A stretch of 64,000 nucleotides of DNA, from the NCBI RefSeq assembly GCF_009669305.1, contig NZ_SADB01000022.1, positions 1 through 64,000 on the forward strand. Direction: 5' to 3'. The translations under genes and the position numbers were made by a program. A model generated the notes under the pieces. It worked only from the letters and a program-made list of their open reading frames with translations, searched no databases and was not told the DNA's origin. The DNA comes from Ancylomarina sp. 16SWW S1-10-2. Its GTDB lineage: Bacteria; Bacteroidota; Bacteroidia; Bacteroidales; Marinifilaceae. Shown here piece by piece: positions 34,581 to 44,876 of the stretch (the first letter of the stretch is position 1; every line of letters starts with the position of its first letter).

Positions 34581-36305
34581 TTAATGCTTAAGATGTAAAT
34601 GCGTTGTTTCATGAAACTGATCGCCCAACTGAGACAATAGTTCACGAACAATTCTTGGATTACCATCTACGCCTAGAGCCGCATAACCTTTATTTCCACG
34701 ATGTCCCAATTGAAGATCTATAACATTGATATTCTGAGAAGCCATAGCCGATAGTAAAATCAGTAAAACGCCCGATACGTTATTATGAATTGTCACAAGC
34801 ATTTGAGAACTAATTGCGATGGGCAAATCAACACCATCTACCTCCAATAAGTAGTTATCACCATCCTTAAGATCTGGCACTTCAAGATTATCACCAAAGC
34901 GAATCTCAAAAAAGTTATCGCCCGATGTTCCTTTTACAAATTCAACGGCATTGCGAATCTGCTCATCATTTCCCGTAAGAGTCAGAAAAGCAGTAGCTGT
35001 TCCATCGTCATTGGAATTAAGATAGGCTGTATCCACATTAATTTCCTCTGAGGCTAAGGTGTTGAATAGGATAGATAAAACACCTGCTTTATCCTTGTGA
35101 TGAGAAAAAAGTCCCCTAGCACGTTCGAAAGGTTTCACAGGTTTTTGATGACTGATTGCAATGGATTTGGTTCCTTTCCTAATCCGAATAGCCTCATATT
35201 CTCCCAAGGAAGTTGAATTATGATGATCTTCCATTAAATCGTTAAAAGCACCTCCAAAAGAGAACTTGGGTATTCTTCGCTGTTTTGAGCTTTCAAATCT
35301 GCGATTCAACATTTCAATACCTAAATTCAATACTTTATATTGCTCGGCTTTCTTCTCGCCAAAGCTCAACGAATGCTTCTCTGGAATACACTTCGCAAAA
35401 CTCACATAGTACTTATAACCATTATCTAGAGCGTAATCTATGCCCACCTGATAATCCTTACCCAAATCGTTTAACGAATGGGCATCGGTACCTATAGCAA
35501 CGGGGATATTTAATTCTTTTGCTCTGGAAAGTATCGCTTTATCAGGATAAATGCCACATTTTTTACGTTTCCCTGCAAGATTAATATCCAAGGCTAAATT
35601 GTATTCACTAATCATTTCTAATAAGACTCGCATTCGTCTTGCCAAAAAATGCTTAGAGGTATCCAATTCCAGTAAAGGTTTAGGTATGGGAACATACAAC
35701 TTTGGTAAATCAAGATGTCCAATCACCTGAATCATATCCCAAGAACTATCAATCATTTCAATAAGTTCTTCGATATATCCACCCCAATACTGCTCTACAC
35801 CACCACGCAATTTGACTAAGCGTTGTGCTTCCTCTAGCGAACCATCGTAGGCTATTCCTTCACGTGAAAAGTGAACAGATCCAATCACAAAATCGGCTTT
35901 CTGAGCCTGAAAAATTTTAGATCGATTCCACTGCAAACCCAAATCAGGACCCAGCCACTCTAGCTCAATGCCGTATTTGATGTTAATTTGATGACCAAAT
36001 TTCTTTTTAAGATTAGCAATTTTATTGGGGTAATCTAAATAAGCATTATGCCCGCGAATAAATTTAATATCAGTCCGTCTTTCTGCATCGTAACGAAAAC
36101 GAGTCATTCGTGGCGTATGAATAATAAATGTAATATTAGGATAGCCTCTATTAATTGCTTCTTGCGTAATTATTTCAATATCGTCAATTCCATGTTTCAC
36201 ATGATCATTTCCTGTTCCCACATGTATACCATGCGTTTCCCATAAAAATGCATCTGAAAAATCAGTTTTATTTTCTTCTATCATCCTTGCTAATTTATCT
36301 TTCAA
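34581..36305 (-). CDS. PHP-domain phosphoesterase with two C-terminal ACT-like domains
   Basis: The 574-residue protein has an N-terminal PHP metal-dependent phosphoesterase domain (about 20-285). Metal-ligand motifs are THGIHVG near 25, IGSVHFSRE near 143, IGHLDLPK near 192 and GTDAHSLND near 272. The first motif reads H-G-I-H where the family mostly has H-x-H. From about 395 to the end there are two ACT-like repeats (DKAGVLSILFNTLASEEINV and the similar NNVSGVLLILLSAMASQNIN). Histidinol phosphatase is one possible activity, with ACT domains giving amino-acid control. No his gene is adjacent, so the substrate is open. Confidence 0.75.
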   Translation of the reverse strand: MKDKLARMIEENKTDFSDAFLWETHGIHVGTGNDHVKHGIDDIEIITQEAINRGYPNITFIIHTPRMTRFRYDAERRTDIKFIRGHNAYLDYPNKIANLKKKFGHQINIKYGIELEWLGPDLGLQWNRSKIFQAQKADFVIGSVHFSREGIAYDGSLEEAQRLVKLRGGVEQYWGGYIEELIEMIDSSWDMIQVIGHLDLPKLYVPIPKPLLELDTSKHFLARRMRVLLEMISEYNLALDINLAGKRKKCGIYPDKAILSRAKELNIPVAIGTDAHSLNDLGKDYQVGIDYALDNGYKYYVSFAKCIPEKHSLSFGEKKAEQYKVLNLGIEMLNRRFESSKQRRIPKFSFGGAFNDLMEDHHNSTSLGEYEAIRIRKGTKSIAISHQKPVKPFERARGLFSHHKDKAGVLSILFNTLASEEINVDTAYLNSNDDGTATAFLTLTGNDEQIRNAVEFVKGTSGDNFFEIRFGDNLEVPDLKDGDNYLLEVDGVDLPIAISSQMLVTIHNNVSGVLLILLSAMASQNINVIDLQLGHRGNKGYAALGVDGNPRIVRELLSQLGDQFHETTHLHLKH

Positions 36306-36528
36306 ACGAACCTACAAATTTAAGATTGCATGTTAAAGGTAATATTTTTGTTTCTCTACACAGACCTTCAAGCAGACCTTTTCATCAGATAATCAGACAC
36401 AATTGAGATTTTTTATAACGAAAACGTTTGTGATAATTACAAATCACAAAGTAGAAAAACAACAGTCACCATTATTACAAATAAAAAAAAGGACTCAAAA
36501 GCCCCCTTCTCATTCAAATTGATCAATT

Positions 36529-36984
36529 CTATTTCTTGAATTTACTTTCGTAGAGATCTATCCAATCCTGAACACTTACTTTAGTAACCAGCTCGCCCAA
36601 AAGATCAAGGGGAATTTGATCTATCTTCTTAAAACGAATACAAGATTTCCCCATATCTAACTTCAATTTACAATGCTTGGGATATTCAGAAATAAACCAA
36701 TCTTTAAGGTCCTCATTCGCATAGAGTCCCATATGGTAAAAAGCTACAAAGTTTTTTTTGGAAGCAATATTCATAAAGGGTAAAGGCAATTTTGTATCGC
36801 AATGGTAACCGCTAGGATAAAGCGAATGTGGAACGACATAACCAATCATGCCATAACTCATTCGTTCTTCAAAACCCTTGGGTAGATTATCGAGTACAAC
36901 CTTTCTTAATTTGCTAATGGCTTCTTGACGATCTTCAGGAATAGCTTTTATATAGTCTTCCAAATTGTCTGCTTTTATATGCAT
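36529..36984 (-). CDS. DUF1801 (YdhG-like) protein
   Basis: The 151-residue protein begins MHIKADNLEDYIKAIPEDRQ and includes LRKVVLDNLPKGFEERMSYGMIGY and NIASKKNFVAFYHMGLY, the conserved blocks of DUF1801. An upstream in-frame ATG at 37011 would add nine residues, which do not look like the family. The family has a small alpha/beta fold, sometimes named iron chaperone-like from Bacillus Fra. The exact role here is unknown. It is monocistronic; the spacer to the PHP gene shows no feature. Confidence 0.8.
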   Translation of the reverse strand: MHIKADNLEDYIKAIPEDRQEAISKLRKVVLDNLPKGFEERMSYGMIGYVVPHSLYPSGYHCDTKLPLPFMNIASKKNFVAFYHMGLYANEDLKDWFISEYPKHCKLKLDMGKSCIRFKKIDQIPLDLLGELVTKVSVQDWIDLYESKFKK

Positions 36985-37166
36985 GTGGGTCAGTTGTAAT
37001 TTGTAAAACACGCTTCTATTTTTATCATCTCTTCAGTTGAGAATTAAAAGCAAAATCGATTCCCCATAATGTCATAATTTTCAGAATAGACGTATTAACA
37101 TTTTTAAGCTGATAATTATGTGATTTTTGTAATTATGTGAATATTTTATCTGCGTCTTATTTATTC

Positions 37167-38684
37167 TTAACCTACCCCACCAAATTTAATCCCGCTCAGA
37201 TCAGCCATCTCTTTTTTCCAAGTGGTGATATCATTTTCGTTAAACTGATTCAAATGATGATGACCACAAGCACGTGCCATAACTTTCATCAGTTGGGTTG
37301 ATGCTGAAAAGAAATTATGAAGTTGCTTGGCCGACTTATCGACATCAATAAGTTTGCGCAATTCAGGTTTTTGAGTAGCGACGCCTGCCGGACAATTGTT
37401 GGTATGGCACATTCGCGCAGCAACACAGCCTATTGCTTGAATTGCCGAGTTTGCCAAAGCCACGCCATCAGCGCCCAAAGCCATAGCCTTAATAAAATCA
37501 TCAGGCACTCGAAGTCCACCTGTTATTATCAAAGTGACATCTTTTCTGTTACGTTGATCGAGGTATTTACGCGCTCGTGCTAAAGCTGGAATCGTAGGCA
37601 CTGAAATGTTATTTCTAAAGATTAGAGGTGCTGCCCCAGTTCCACCGCCGCGACCATCAAGGATTATATAATCGGCAGATGCATCAAGAGCAAATTGAAT
37701 ATCTTCCTCAATATGGTTGGCTGAAAGCTTAAAACCAATAGGTATACCACCTGTTATTTCACGAACCTTATCCGCAAAATCCTTAAAATCTTGAACCGTA
37801 TGCAAATCATCAAACGTTGGTGGCGAAACCGCTGGCGTTCCTTCCTCAAGTTTACGAACCTGAGCAATCTTTCCAACAACCTTATTGCCTGGCAAATGTC
37901 CACCGGTTCCCGTTTTGGCTCCCTGACCACCTTTAAAGTGAAAAGCTTGAACTCGCTTCAATTTTTCCCATTCGAAACCAAACTTAGCCGAGGCATATTC
38001 ATAAAAGTATTTGCTGTTGGCCTCTTGTTCCTCATCAAGCATGCCACCTTCTCCTGAACAAATTCCTGTTCCCGCCAGTTCTGCTCCTTTAGCCATTGCT
38101 ATTTTAGCTTCTTCAGAAATAGCACCAAAACTCATATCGGAAACAAAGAGTGGCATATCTAATTTAAGTGGCTTCTTGGCATTGGGGCCAATCACCAATT
38201 CACTACCAACGGGTACAGCTTCCATTAAAGGCTTAGTTGCCATTTGAGCCACCAAGAGTTGAATATCTTTCCACATTGGCAATTCAGGTCCTGGAACACC
38301 CATGGCATCCATTTCACCATGATGCCCAACTTTGCTCAAACCATCGCGAGCCAAAGCTTTTATATAAGCTAATGTCGGCTCTTCAATAGTCGATTCGCCT
38401 AATGCTGATTTTTTTTCTTCTGGCTTCTTATCAGAATCCTCATCCGTTAAAGTCTTATGTGTTCCATCGCAATAAGGTAAGTTTTTACTCTGTTTACACA
38501 TACAAAGATAGGCTTCGCCCGTTTCTTCCGGAGAAAAATACAGAGGTTTAAAGTCTGTTTTTATATGAGCTCCATCACAAAAGGGTTGCGATTTTGATTC
38601 ACCACATGCACAAAAATAGAGATCATCATCTTTCTGCAATTCAACAACTATTGGTTTCTTACCGGCTTGCTTAGGTTTACTCAT
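37167..38684 (-). CDS. Double CDGSH domain fused to glutamate-synthase-like FMN domain
   Basis: The 505-residue protein begins with two CDGSH iron-sulfur motifs: CACGESKSQPFCDGAH (about residues 24-39) and CMCKQSKNLPYCDGTH (about 61-76). The rest is an FMN-binding glutamate-synthase-type barrel, with the segments SDMSFGAISEEAKIAMAKGA, GEGGMLDEEQ, YIILDGRGGGTGAAP and TNNCPAGVATQ. It lacks the glutaminase domain of GltB, so it is not a full glutamate synthase. The two CDGSH clusters would pass electrons to the flavin. The substrate is unknown. It is a single-gene unit. Confidence 0.88.
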   Translation of the reverse strand: MSKPKQAGKKPIVVELQKDDDLYFCACGESKSQPFCDGAHIKTDFKPLYFSPEETGEAYLCMCKQSKNLPYCDGTHKTLTDEDSDKKPEEKKSALGESTIEEPTLAYIKALARDGLSKVGHHGEMDAMGVPGPELPMWKDIQLLVAQMATKPLMEAVPVGSELVIGPNAKKPLKLDMPLFVSDMSFGAISEEAKIAMAKGAELAGTGICSGEGGMLDEEQEANSKYFYEYASAKFGFEWEKLKRVQAFHFKGGQGAKTGTGGHLPGNKVVGKIAQVRKLEEGTPAVSPPTFDDLHTVQDFKDFADKVREITGGIPIGFKLSANHIEEDIQFALDASADYIILDGRGGGTGAAPLIFRNNISVPTIPALARARKYLDQRNRKDVTLIITGGLRVPDDFIKAMALGADGVALANSAIQAIGCVAARMCHTNNCPAGVATQKPELRKLIDVDKSAKQLHNFFSASTQLMKVMARACGHHHLNQFNENDITTWKKEMADLSGIKFGGVG

Positions 38685-38795
38685 AGGTTCAGATTTTAAA
38701 TTTGAATACTTCTAAATTTAAAAACTTATTCTCAAATACTTAGCACAATCTGTGTGTATTTTCGCAAAAAAACAATTGAAAAATATCAACGGCAT

Positions 38796-38829
38796 AAAAA
38801 AATGAGCTGCAATTGATGAATTGCAACTC
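38796..38829 (-). terminator. Terminator of the small membrane protein gene
   Basis: The arms GAGCTGCAATT and AATTGCAACTC (one mismatch) are followed by T on the minus strand, 42 bases past the stop. Confidence 0.75.
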
Positions 38830-38870
38830 TTAGTGTAAATGACATTTACTTTAAATCATCTATTAAAAAT

Positions 38871-39374
38871 CTAATTACCATAAAGAAGTTTTAAACGTTT
38901 CATTGCTCCAATTGATAAGGGAATGGCAAATACACAAGCAGCCACAACAGCACCAACATAACTTATCATATTATCACTCGAAAATAGAGCACTCATAAAA
39001 GAATTGGACGATTCCATTTCCATTCCTCTTTTTACTAACATACCAACAAAAGCAGCAAATGATAGTGCGAACATAACTTTAAGTAGAAACAAGCTGAACT
39101 TCGCATCCTTTATTGTAACCCAAGTCCTCGTTTCTCTCTCAATTCTTGTTTTATCATTTAGTGAAATTATAATATAAAACAGACCACCAACAATACTTCC
39201 TATTATACATGCAATAACAAATGCGATAGTTCCTTTGTCAAAAAGTAATGATAAATCGATGCTTTTATTTAATAAAGATTGTGTTACAAATTGATAGACA
39301 AATGCAGTTAATATAACTCCGATTACAAAATATTGACCTAAAAATAAATACTTCGACTGATTAATTTTTTCCAC
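38871..39374 (-). CDS. Four-helix membrane protein, unknown
   Basis: The 167-residue protein has four hydrophobic segments (about residues 10-30, 48-70, 95-115 and 134-154), with short loops. The N-terminus resembles MEKINQSKYLFLGQYFVIGV-type helices of small inner-membrane proteins. I do not recognise the family. It is followed by its own terminator, and the next gene on the same strand starts about 115 bases upstream. Confidence 0.6.
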   Translation of the reverse strand: MEKINQSKYLFLGQYFVIGVILTAFVYQFVTQSLLNKSIDLSLLFDKGTIAFVIACIIGSIVGGLFYIIISLNDKTRIERETRTWVTIKDAKFSLFLLKVMFALSFAAFVGMLVKRGMEMESSNSFMSALFSSDNMISYVGAVVAACVFAIPLSIGAMKRLKLLYGN

Positions 39375-39488
39375 ATTATCTTTTACTTTTCAATTAATAT
39401 GATATCAAATTTACGAAAATATAATAGTCACAATCCAATGATTGTGATTATAGTTCTTCTATATGAATCAGCGCTATGGATCCTTTGT

Positions 39489-39665
39489 TTACTCATGCAC
39501 ATCGTCTTTTTGACGACAGGGACAGAATTTCAACATGATTATGGCTACAAACAAAAGCACATAACCTGATATCGAAACCCACTTATTAAGGGTATATAAA
39601 TCAAACAGATTAACAATTAAAATAATGGCTCCGATTACGGCTAATATGTAAGGTATGTATTTCAT
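39489..39665 (-). CDS. Small two-helix membrane protein
   Basis: A 58-codon frame (MKYIPYILAVIGAIILIVNL…) holds two membrane helices, followed by FCPCRQKDDVHE. It lies 15 bases after the stop of the exonuclease-BRCT gene on the same strand, so it is likely translated from the same mRNA. Function unknown. It is short but has a good start, a clear hydrophobic pattern and no competing frame. Confidence 0.6.
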   Translation of the reverse strand: MKYIPYILAVIGAIILIVNLFDLYTLNKWVSISGYVLLFVAIIMLKFCPCRQKDDVHE

Positions 39666-39680
39666 TTCAACATGATTATT

Positions 39681-40547
39681 TTAAACGAGATTCTTCGTCA
39701 TTTCATTATACTCTTGATATGTGATAATAGACGCTTCTTTACCTTCTGTAATATTTGCCTGCATTTTCATTAGCTTAGAAGGTCCTACATTGTCACCAGC
39801 TATTAAGAAATTTGTTTTCTTACTTATACCAGTATCTACGTCAGCACCAAAATCTTTTAATTCTTGAGCAATCAATTTTTTATCAGCAATCGCAAATCCC
39901 GACACAACAACCTTTTTCATATAAAAAGGATTCTCTTTATTCTTCGCATTCTCAAAATCAGGTTGAAAAATCTCACCTTTTAATCTTTCACCATAAGAAC
40001 TGCGACTTCTTGTCTTTGTTTTTCTTTTAACAGGATTAGCCTCTTCTATCTCATTTAATGGAAGTTTATCATTTTGATACAAGTCAAATATTTTTGCACA
40101 TGCTCTTGCATCAGATAAAGCTTCATGATGGTTTAATTCAATATGACATACTTGTGCAACTATATTAAGTTTTGCATTTGTAATCCTATACGTACATTCC
40201 CAATCTAAATTTAAATCTTCTTGTATTCCAGAATAATCCATAGCTTGTTCCAAGCAAGCTTTATCAGTGGAAAATGCATTATGAGCAACCAATACATTTC
40301 CTTTAATTCTCTTTTTTATTTCTGGGTATACATCTATAAACTTTGGAGCATTTTCAGTAAGCTCAGGAGTTATGCCATGTACTTTTACAGTATAATAATT
40401 GTATTCATTATTGGGCGGTTGAATAAGGGTAGAATATTCATCGACTATATTACCTTCCTTATAAGAAACAATGCCTACTGAACACACACTACCTTTAAAA
40501 GGCATTGCATGCTCGAAATCTATTGCAACAAAATCCATTTTGTTCAT
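39681..40547 (-). CDS. DnaQ-like 3'-5' exonuclease with C-terminal BRCT domain
   Basis: The 288-residue protein starts with an exonuclease domain (about 1-165). The DEDD-type motifs are FVAIDFEHA (residues 6-14), AHNAFSTDKACLEQ near 91 and HHEALSDARACAKIF near 138. A basic linker (KRKTKTRSRSSYGERLKG) leads to a BRCT domain (about 208-275), with KKVVVSGFAIADKKLIAQEL and KKTNFLIAGDNVGPSKLMKM. The arrangement is that of stand-alone exonuclease-BRCT proteins, which probably trim DNA ends. The upstream gene, two bases away, encodes another BRCT-like protein. Confidence 0.88.
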   Translation of the reverse strand: MNKMDFVAIDFEHAMPFKGSVCSVGIVSYKEGNIVDEYSTLIQPPNNEYNYYTVKVHGITPELTENAPKFIDVYPEIKKRIKGNVLVAHNAFSTDKACLEQAMDYSGIQEDLNLDWECTYRITNAKLNIVAQVCHIELNHHEALSDARACAKIFDLYQNDKLPLNEIEEANPVKRKTKTRSRSSYGERLKGEIFQPDFENAKNKENPFYMKKVVVSGFAIADKKLIAQELKDFGADVDTGISKKTNFLIAGDNVGPSKLMKMQANITEGKEASIITYQEYNEMTKNLV

Positions 40548-40549
40548 GA

Positions 40550-41041
40550 TTATTTTAAGCTATCTATTATTTTTTTATTAACAGTATCATTAATCTCATT
40601 ACACCTACACATAATGTGATTTAAGAATACTTCTTCACTAATAATTTGAATGTTTTTATATTTATAATTTCGTATGCGCTTCTTTTCAGTTTTAGAAATA
40701 ACATTGAACTTTTCATTTAATTCATTCAAGAGAGGATGATTTTCATTTTCAATTATTTCACTGATTATTACATCAGATATAATTAAATAGTCTGTATCAA
40801 TTGTAAGCTCCTTATCATCTCCCCATCCACCTAAATTCCCTATGATCTGGAATTCTTTATACTTACTGTCTCTAAGTTTCTCAGTGAAAACCACATTTTT
40901 ATTATAAAAAGGATTGCTTTTACTATTCTTAGTAAACTTAAAAATTTGCTCTTTTATATACCTATAATTAACTATAACCTCAGGCTCAGTTTTTTTTGAC
41001 TCCTTAGTATCCTCGTCAAGAATTTGTGAAAAAAGATCCAT
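40550..41041 (-). CDS. BRCT-like protein in the exonuclease operon
   Basis: The 163-residue protein has a central region NPFYNKNVVFTEKLRDSKYKEF followed by GNLGGWGDDKELTIDTDYLIISD, which has the spacing of a BRCT domain (hydrophobic strand, Gly-Gly, T-x-L-I). The first 40 residues are charged (FSQILDEDTKESKKTEPEV). I do not recognise a named family. Its stop lies two bases before the exonuclease-BRCT ATG, so the two are translationally linked and probably form a complex through their BRCT domains. Confidence 0.65.
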   Translation of the reverse strand: MDLFSQILDEDTKESKKTEPEVIVNYRYIKEQIFKFTKNSKSNPFYNKNVVFTEKLRDSKYKEFQIIGNLGGWGDDKELTIDTDYLIISDVIISEIIENENHPLLNELNEKFNVISKTEKKRIRNYKYKNIQIISEEVFLNHIMCRCNEINDTVNKKIIDSLK

Positions 41042-41100
41042 TATATATTTTTTATATTTCTTATTTATTCTGTTCTACACCTCGCACTCACTCACCGTCA

Positions 41101-41727
41101 TCATATTCTTTCAATATTTTCATCTCGCCATGATTTTACAATTGGGAGCAATTGATTAAGATTAAAATCATTGTGATATAACATTTCTAATCCTTCTATC
41201 ATTAAATTTTCGCTCCAACCATTTTCTTCATTACTTCGGTGTTTCAGTAAATCTAATTTTTCAATGCATTGCCTAGTGTACTTGTTCAAGCCAGTTTTAT
41301 CATTTTTGTGTTTAAAATAGTTTGCAAGTTCAATAATTAGTCTTATTTGAGAAACATCGTTTGCTATAATCTTTGTATTTTCAGAATAATATTGATGATT
41401 TTCTGTATAACCATCTGGTCTAATTTTAATGAAATCAGCACAGCAACCGTTAATATAATTTTGAAGACTAACCAAAGCAACACCATATATTAATTCTGTT
41501 TCTTCATTATAGTTATCACCTTCGTACCAGCTTATTTCTTCAAACTTTTGTTTATAATTATCAAGAGCCTTATTAAAACCTTTAAACATTTCTATTAATC
41601 CTTCATAACGATAATCGCCCACTCGTTTTAAATAATGGGTCTTTTTTTGAATAGTTTTCATTATTTCTGATTTGTATATTTCACCTATACGCACTGAGTA
41701 CAAAAAGTGTAGGTAAATCTTACTCAT
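41101..41727 (-). CDS. Helical protein, unknown
   Basis: The 208-residue protein is soluble and helix-rich, with no recognised domain. A second in-frame ATG at residue 23 (MKTIQKKTHYLKR) may be the real start, because the residues before it look less structured. It is 60 bases upstream of the BRCT-like gene on the same strand. It may be the first gene of the exonuclease operon. The 296-base spacer upstream shows no feature. Confidence 0.55.
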   Translation of the reverse strand: MSKIYLHFLYSVRIGEIYKSEIMKTIQKKTHYLKRVGDYRYEGLIEMFKGFNKALDNYKQKFEEISWYEGDNYNEETELIYGVALVSLQNYINGCCADFIKIRPDGYTENHQYYSENTKIIANDVSQIRLIIELANYFKHKNDKTGLNKYTRQCIEKLDLLKHRSNEENGWSENLMIEGLEMLYHNDFNLNQLLPIVKSWRDENIERI

Positions 41728-41953
41728 TACCCTTATGCATTTACAATATAGTACGTATACACATACTTTTGGTCGTGATAAGACACACTTTCATATGAAA
41801 TTAATTCAAATTTATGAAAAACAAATAGCAAACAATAAATTCATCGTACACAATACATATAGTATACATAAAATAGAACAGGTCTACATAATTATGAACA
41901 ATAATATTTAAAAGACAAATAATCCCTATTTTTCTATTTAAAATTCAGTTCAT

Positions 41954-41987
41954 AAAAAAAGGAGTAGACTGTTTAAAGTCTACTCCT
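41954..41987 (-). terminator. Terminator of clpB
   Basis: The perfect 11-bp arms AGGAGTAGACT and AGTCTACTCCT with a 6-base loop are followed by seven T on the minus strand, 37 bases past the stop. Confidence 0.88.
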
Positions 41988-42023
41988 CATCTCTTAATCT
42001 ACTAACCAGTTATTAATTCTCTT

Positions 42024-44627
42024 TTAGCTCTTGTTCAAGCTTTTATTTTTAAAAACAAGCTCTTCACCTTCCAAATCTATTGAGATTGTATTGTTTGAAG
42101 TCAATCTTCCAGATAGAATCTCTTTGGATAACTGATTCAAGATCACTCGTTGAATAACCCGCTTAATAGGTCTGGCTCCAAACTGAGGTTCAAATCCAAT
42201 TTTGGCCAAGTGTGAAATAAGCGCATCGCTCAACTCAAGTTTAATGTCTTTCTTCGCTAAACTAGTCTTTAATTTATTAATTTGAATGCGAACAATCTCC
42301 TCAACTTCCTTAATATTAAGCGGTGTAAACATAACCGTTTCATCTATCCTATTTAAGAATTCAGGACGAACCGATTGCTTCAAAAGCTTAAGCACCTCAA
42401 CTTTAGTTTCATCTAATATGGCGTCGCGATTAGTCATATCAATATTCTCCATTCTTTCTTGAATGATATGAGCTCCCATGTTCGAAGTCATAATGATAAT
42501 GGTATTCCTAAAGTCAGCAACACGTCCCTTATTATCCGTTAATCGACCTTCGTCAAGTACTTGCAAAAGGATATTAAAGGTATCGGGATGCGCTTTCTCA
42601 ATTTCATCCAAAAGGACAACAGAGTAAGGTTTGCGTCGTACCGCTTCGGTTAACTGACCACCTTCGTCGTAACCCACATATCCTGGAGGGGCTCCTACCA
42701 ATCGACTTACGGCATGTCTCTCCTGATACTCACTCATATCAATACGAGTTAGCGCATTGGGATCGTTAAACAGATAGTTGGCCAAAGTCTTAGCCAATTC
42801 TGTTTTACCAACTCCCGTAGTTCCCAAAAATAGGAAACTTCCTATGGGACGATTACTATCTTGCAAATCGGCACGAGAACGACGAACAGCATCAGAAACC
42901 AACTCAATAGCCTCGTTTTGACCAACCACACTCTTGTGCAACTCATCTTCCAAAGTCAATAACTTTTCTCTATCGCTTTGCAACATTTTAGAAACTGGTA
43001 TACCGGTCCATTTTGCCACAACTTCAGCAATATCTTCGCTCGTTACCTCCTCTTTTATAAGAGCACTAGCCTCATTGGCTGCCAAATCATTTTTAAGTTT
43101 AGTCAAGAGTTCTTCATCCTCCTTGATCTTACCATATCGTAATTCTGCAACAAGTCCAAAATTACCATCACGTTCGGCCCTATCAGCCTTTTGCTTGTGA
43201 TCCTCAATTTGTGCTTTTACCGATTGAACTTTATCAACCAAGTCTTTTTCCAATCGCCATTTGGCATATATACCTTTTCTACTTTCCTTAAGATCAGCTA
43301 ATTCTTTTTTAATTTTAGCGTTTTTCTCCTTATCCTTCTCGCGTTTAATGGCTTCTAGCTCAATCTCAAATTGCATTATTTTACGATCAAAAACATCCAA
43401 TTCTTCGGGTTTTGAATCAATTTCCATACGCAACTTAGCAGCCGACTCATCCATTAAATCGATAGCCTTATCTGGCAAGAAACGGTCGGTAATATAACGT
43501 TGAGACAATTCAACGGCAGCAATTATAGCACCATCTTGAATTCTCACTTTATGATAGCTCTCATACTTATCTTTTATGCCTCGAAGAATAGAAATAGCAC
43601 TTTCCACATCTGGTTCACTAATCATCACCTTCTGGAAACGACGCTCCAAAGCCTTATCCTTCTCAAAGTACTTCTGATACTCATCCAAAGTCGTTGCACC
43701 AATGGCACGTAATTCGCCACGCGCCAAAGCTGGTTTTAATATATTCGCAGCATCCATGGCACCTTGACCACCACCGGCACCCACAAGCGTATGAATCTCG
43801 TCTATAAAAAGAACGATTCTTCCTTCGCCCGCAATTACCTCTTTAACAACTGCTTTCAATCTTTCCTCAAACTCACCTTTGTATTTGGCTCCAGCAATTA
43901 GGGCTCCCATATCCAAGGAATAAATAACTTTATCCTTTAGGTTATCAGGCACATCACCTTTAACTAATCGGTGAGCTAAACCTTCGGCAATAGCTGTTTT
44001 ACCCGTACCTGGTTCTCCAATAAGCATCGGGTTATTCTTGGTTCTTCGAGAAAGAATCTGTAAAATCCTTCTAATTTCTTCATCACGACCAATTACAGGA
44101 TCTAGTTTACCATCGTTGGCAAGCTGATTTAAGTTTCGTGCATATTTATCGAGGGTATTATAGGTATCTTCTTGAGATTGCGAGGTCACATTCTGTCCCT
44201 TACGCAACTCATCAATAGCTGCTGATAAATTACTTTCAGTGATTCCACTATCTTTCATTAAACGAGAAATCGAATCTTTTGCTTTTAACATAGCTAAAAG
44301 AAGATGTTCGATTGAGATATACTCATCTTTCATTTTCTTAGCCAAATTAGCTGCATCGTTTAAGCATTTAGTAGCCTCACGCGACAAAACAATTTCGCCA
44401 CCCTGTACCTTAGCAAAACTTTGAATAACATGATCAAGAGTCGTCTGAAAGACATCTGCATTAATGCCTATTTTTTTTAAAATAAAGGGCAATACATTTT
44501 CATCAATCTCAAAAATAGCTTTTAAGATATGTGCATTTTCAATTTGTGGACTTTCATAGCCCTGAGCCATTTGCTGAGCAAGCTGTATGGCCTCCTGCGA
44601 TTTAATGGTATATTGATTAAGGTTCAT
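42024..44627 (-). CDS. clpB: ClpB disaggregase chaperone
   Basis: The 867-residue protein is a complete ClpB: N-domain (1-145), NBD1 with Walker A GEPGTGKT near 205, a coiled-coil M-domain near 410-525, and NBD2 with Walker [10 protein letters not shown] near 605. It refolds aggregated proteins with DnaK after heat shock. The length (about 860) is typical. On the minus strand a TATTTTTG box (44690-44697) lies about 65 bases before the start, a possible primary promoter. No CIRCE-like inverted repeat was seen. It is a single-gene unit. Confidence 0.97.
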   Translation of the reverse strand: MNLNQYTIKSQEAIQLAQQMAQGYESPQIENAHILKAIFEIDENVLPFILKKIGINADVFQTTLDHVIQSFAKVQGGEIVLSREATKCLNDAANLAKKMKDEYISIEHLLLAMLKAKDSISRLMKDSGITESNLSAAIDELRKGQNVTSQSQEDTYNTLDKYARNLNQLANDGKLDPVIGRDEEIRRILQILSRRTKNNPMLIGEPGTGKTAIAEGLAHRLVKGDVPDNLKDKVIYSLDMGALIAGAKYKGEFEERLKAVVKEVIAGEGRIVLFIDEIHTLVGAGGGQGAMDAANILKPALARGELRAIGATTLDEYQKYFEKDKALERRFQKVMISEPDVESAISILRGIKDKYESYHKVRIQDGAIIAAVELSQRYITDRFLPDKAIDLMDESAAKLRMEIDSKPEELDVFDRKIMQFEIELEAIKREKDKEKNAKIKKELADLKESRKGIYAKWRLEKDLVDKVQSVKAQIEDHKQKADRAERDGNFGLVAELRYGKIKEDEELLTKLKNDLAANEASALIKEEVTSEDIAEVVAKWTGIPVSKMLQSDREKLLTLEDELHKSVVGQNEAIELVSDAVRRSRADLQDSNRPIGSFLFLGTTGVGKTELAKTLANYLFNDPNALTRIDMSEYQERHAVSRLVGAPPGYVGYDEGGQLTEAVRRKPYSVVLLDEIEKAHPDTFNILLQVLDEGRLTDNKGRVADFRNTIIIMTSNMGAHIIQERMENIDMTNRDAILDETKVEVLKLLKQSVRPEFLNRIDETVMFTPLNIKEVEEIVRIQINKLKTSLAKKDIKLELSDALISHLAKIGFEPQFGARPIKRVIQRVILNQLSKEILSGRLTSNNTISIDLEGEELVFKNKSLNKS

Positions 44628-44837
44628 AACTTATAAATTTTGTAATATTTATTGTTTACGAAACAGACGCTCAAATCTCATACCCCTTTCAAAAATAGGT
44701 CGTTATGGCAGAATAAAGCATGCCAAACATGACATAATAACAGACAATAATGCTGATTCCGTCCTAAAATAGCACAATAAAAGCTATAGTATCCTAATTT
44801 ATTTTTCAAATTCAACCAGCAGCTCAAAAGACTTATC

Positions 44838-44845
44838 TATATTTG
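44838..44845 (+). promoter_or_regulatory. Candidate -7 element of the thrE-like gene
   Basis: TATATTTG fits TAnnTTTG and lies 31 bases before the TTG start codon. No -33 TTTG was found, so the support is partial. Confidence 0.45.
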
Positions 44846-44876
44846 CACCACTTATAAACAACTAGGATTTAGCGTA

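Noticed and set aside
44690..44727. Complete promoter for clpB
   Set aside because: A TATTTTTG box is present but the nearest TTTG is 26 bases away, outside the usual spacing, so only the box is noted in the gene entry.
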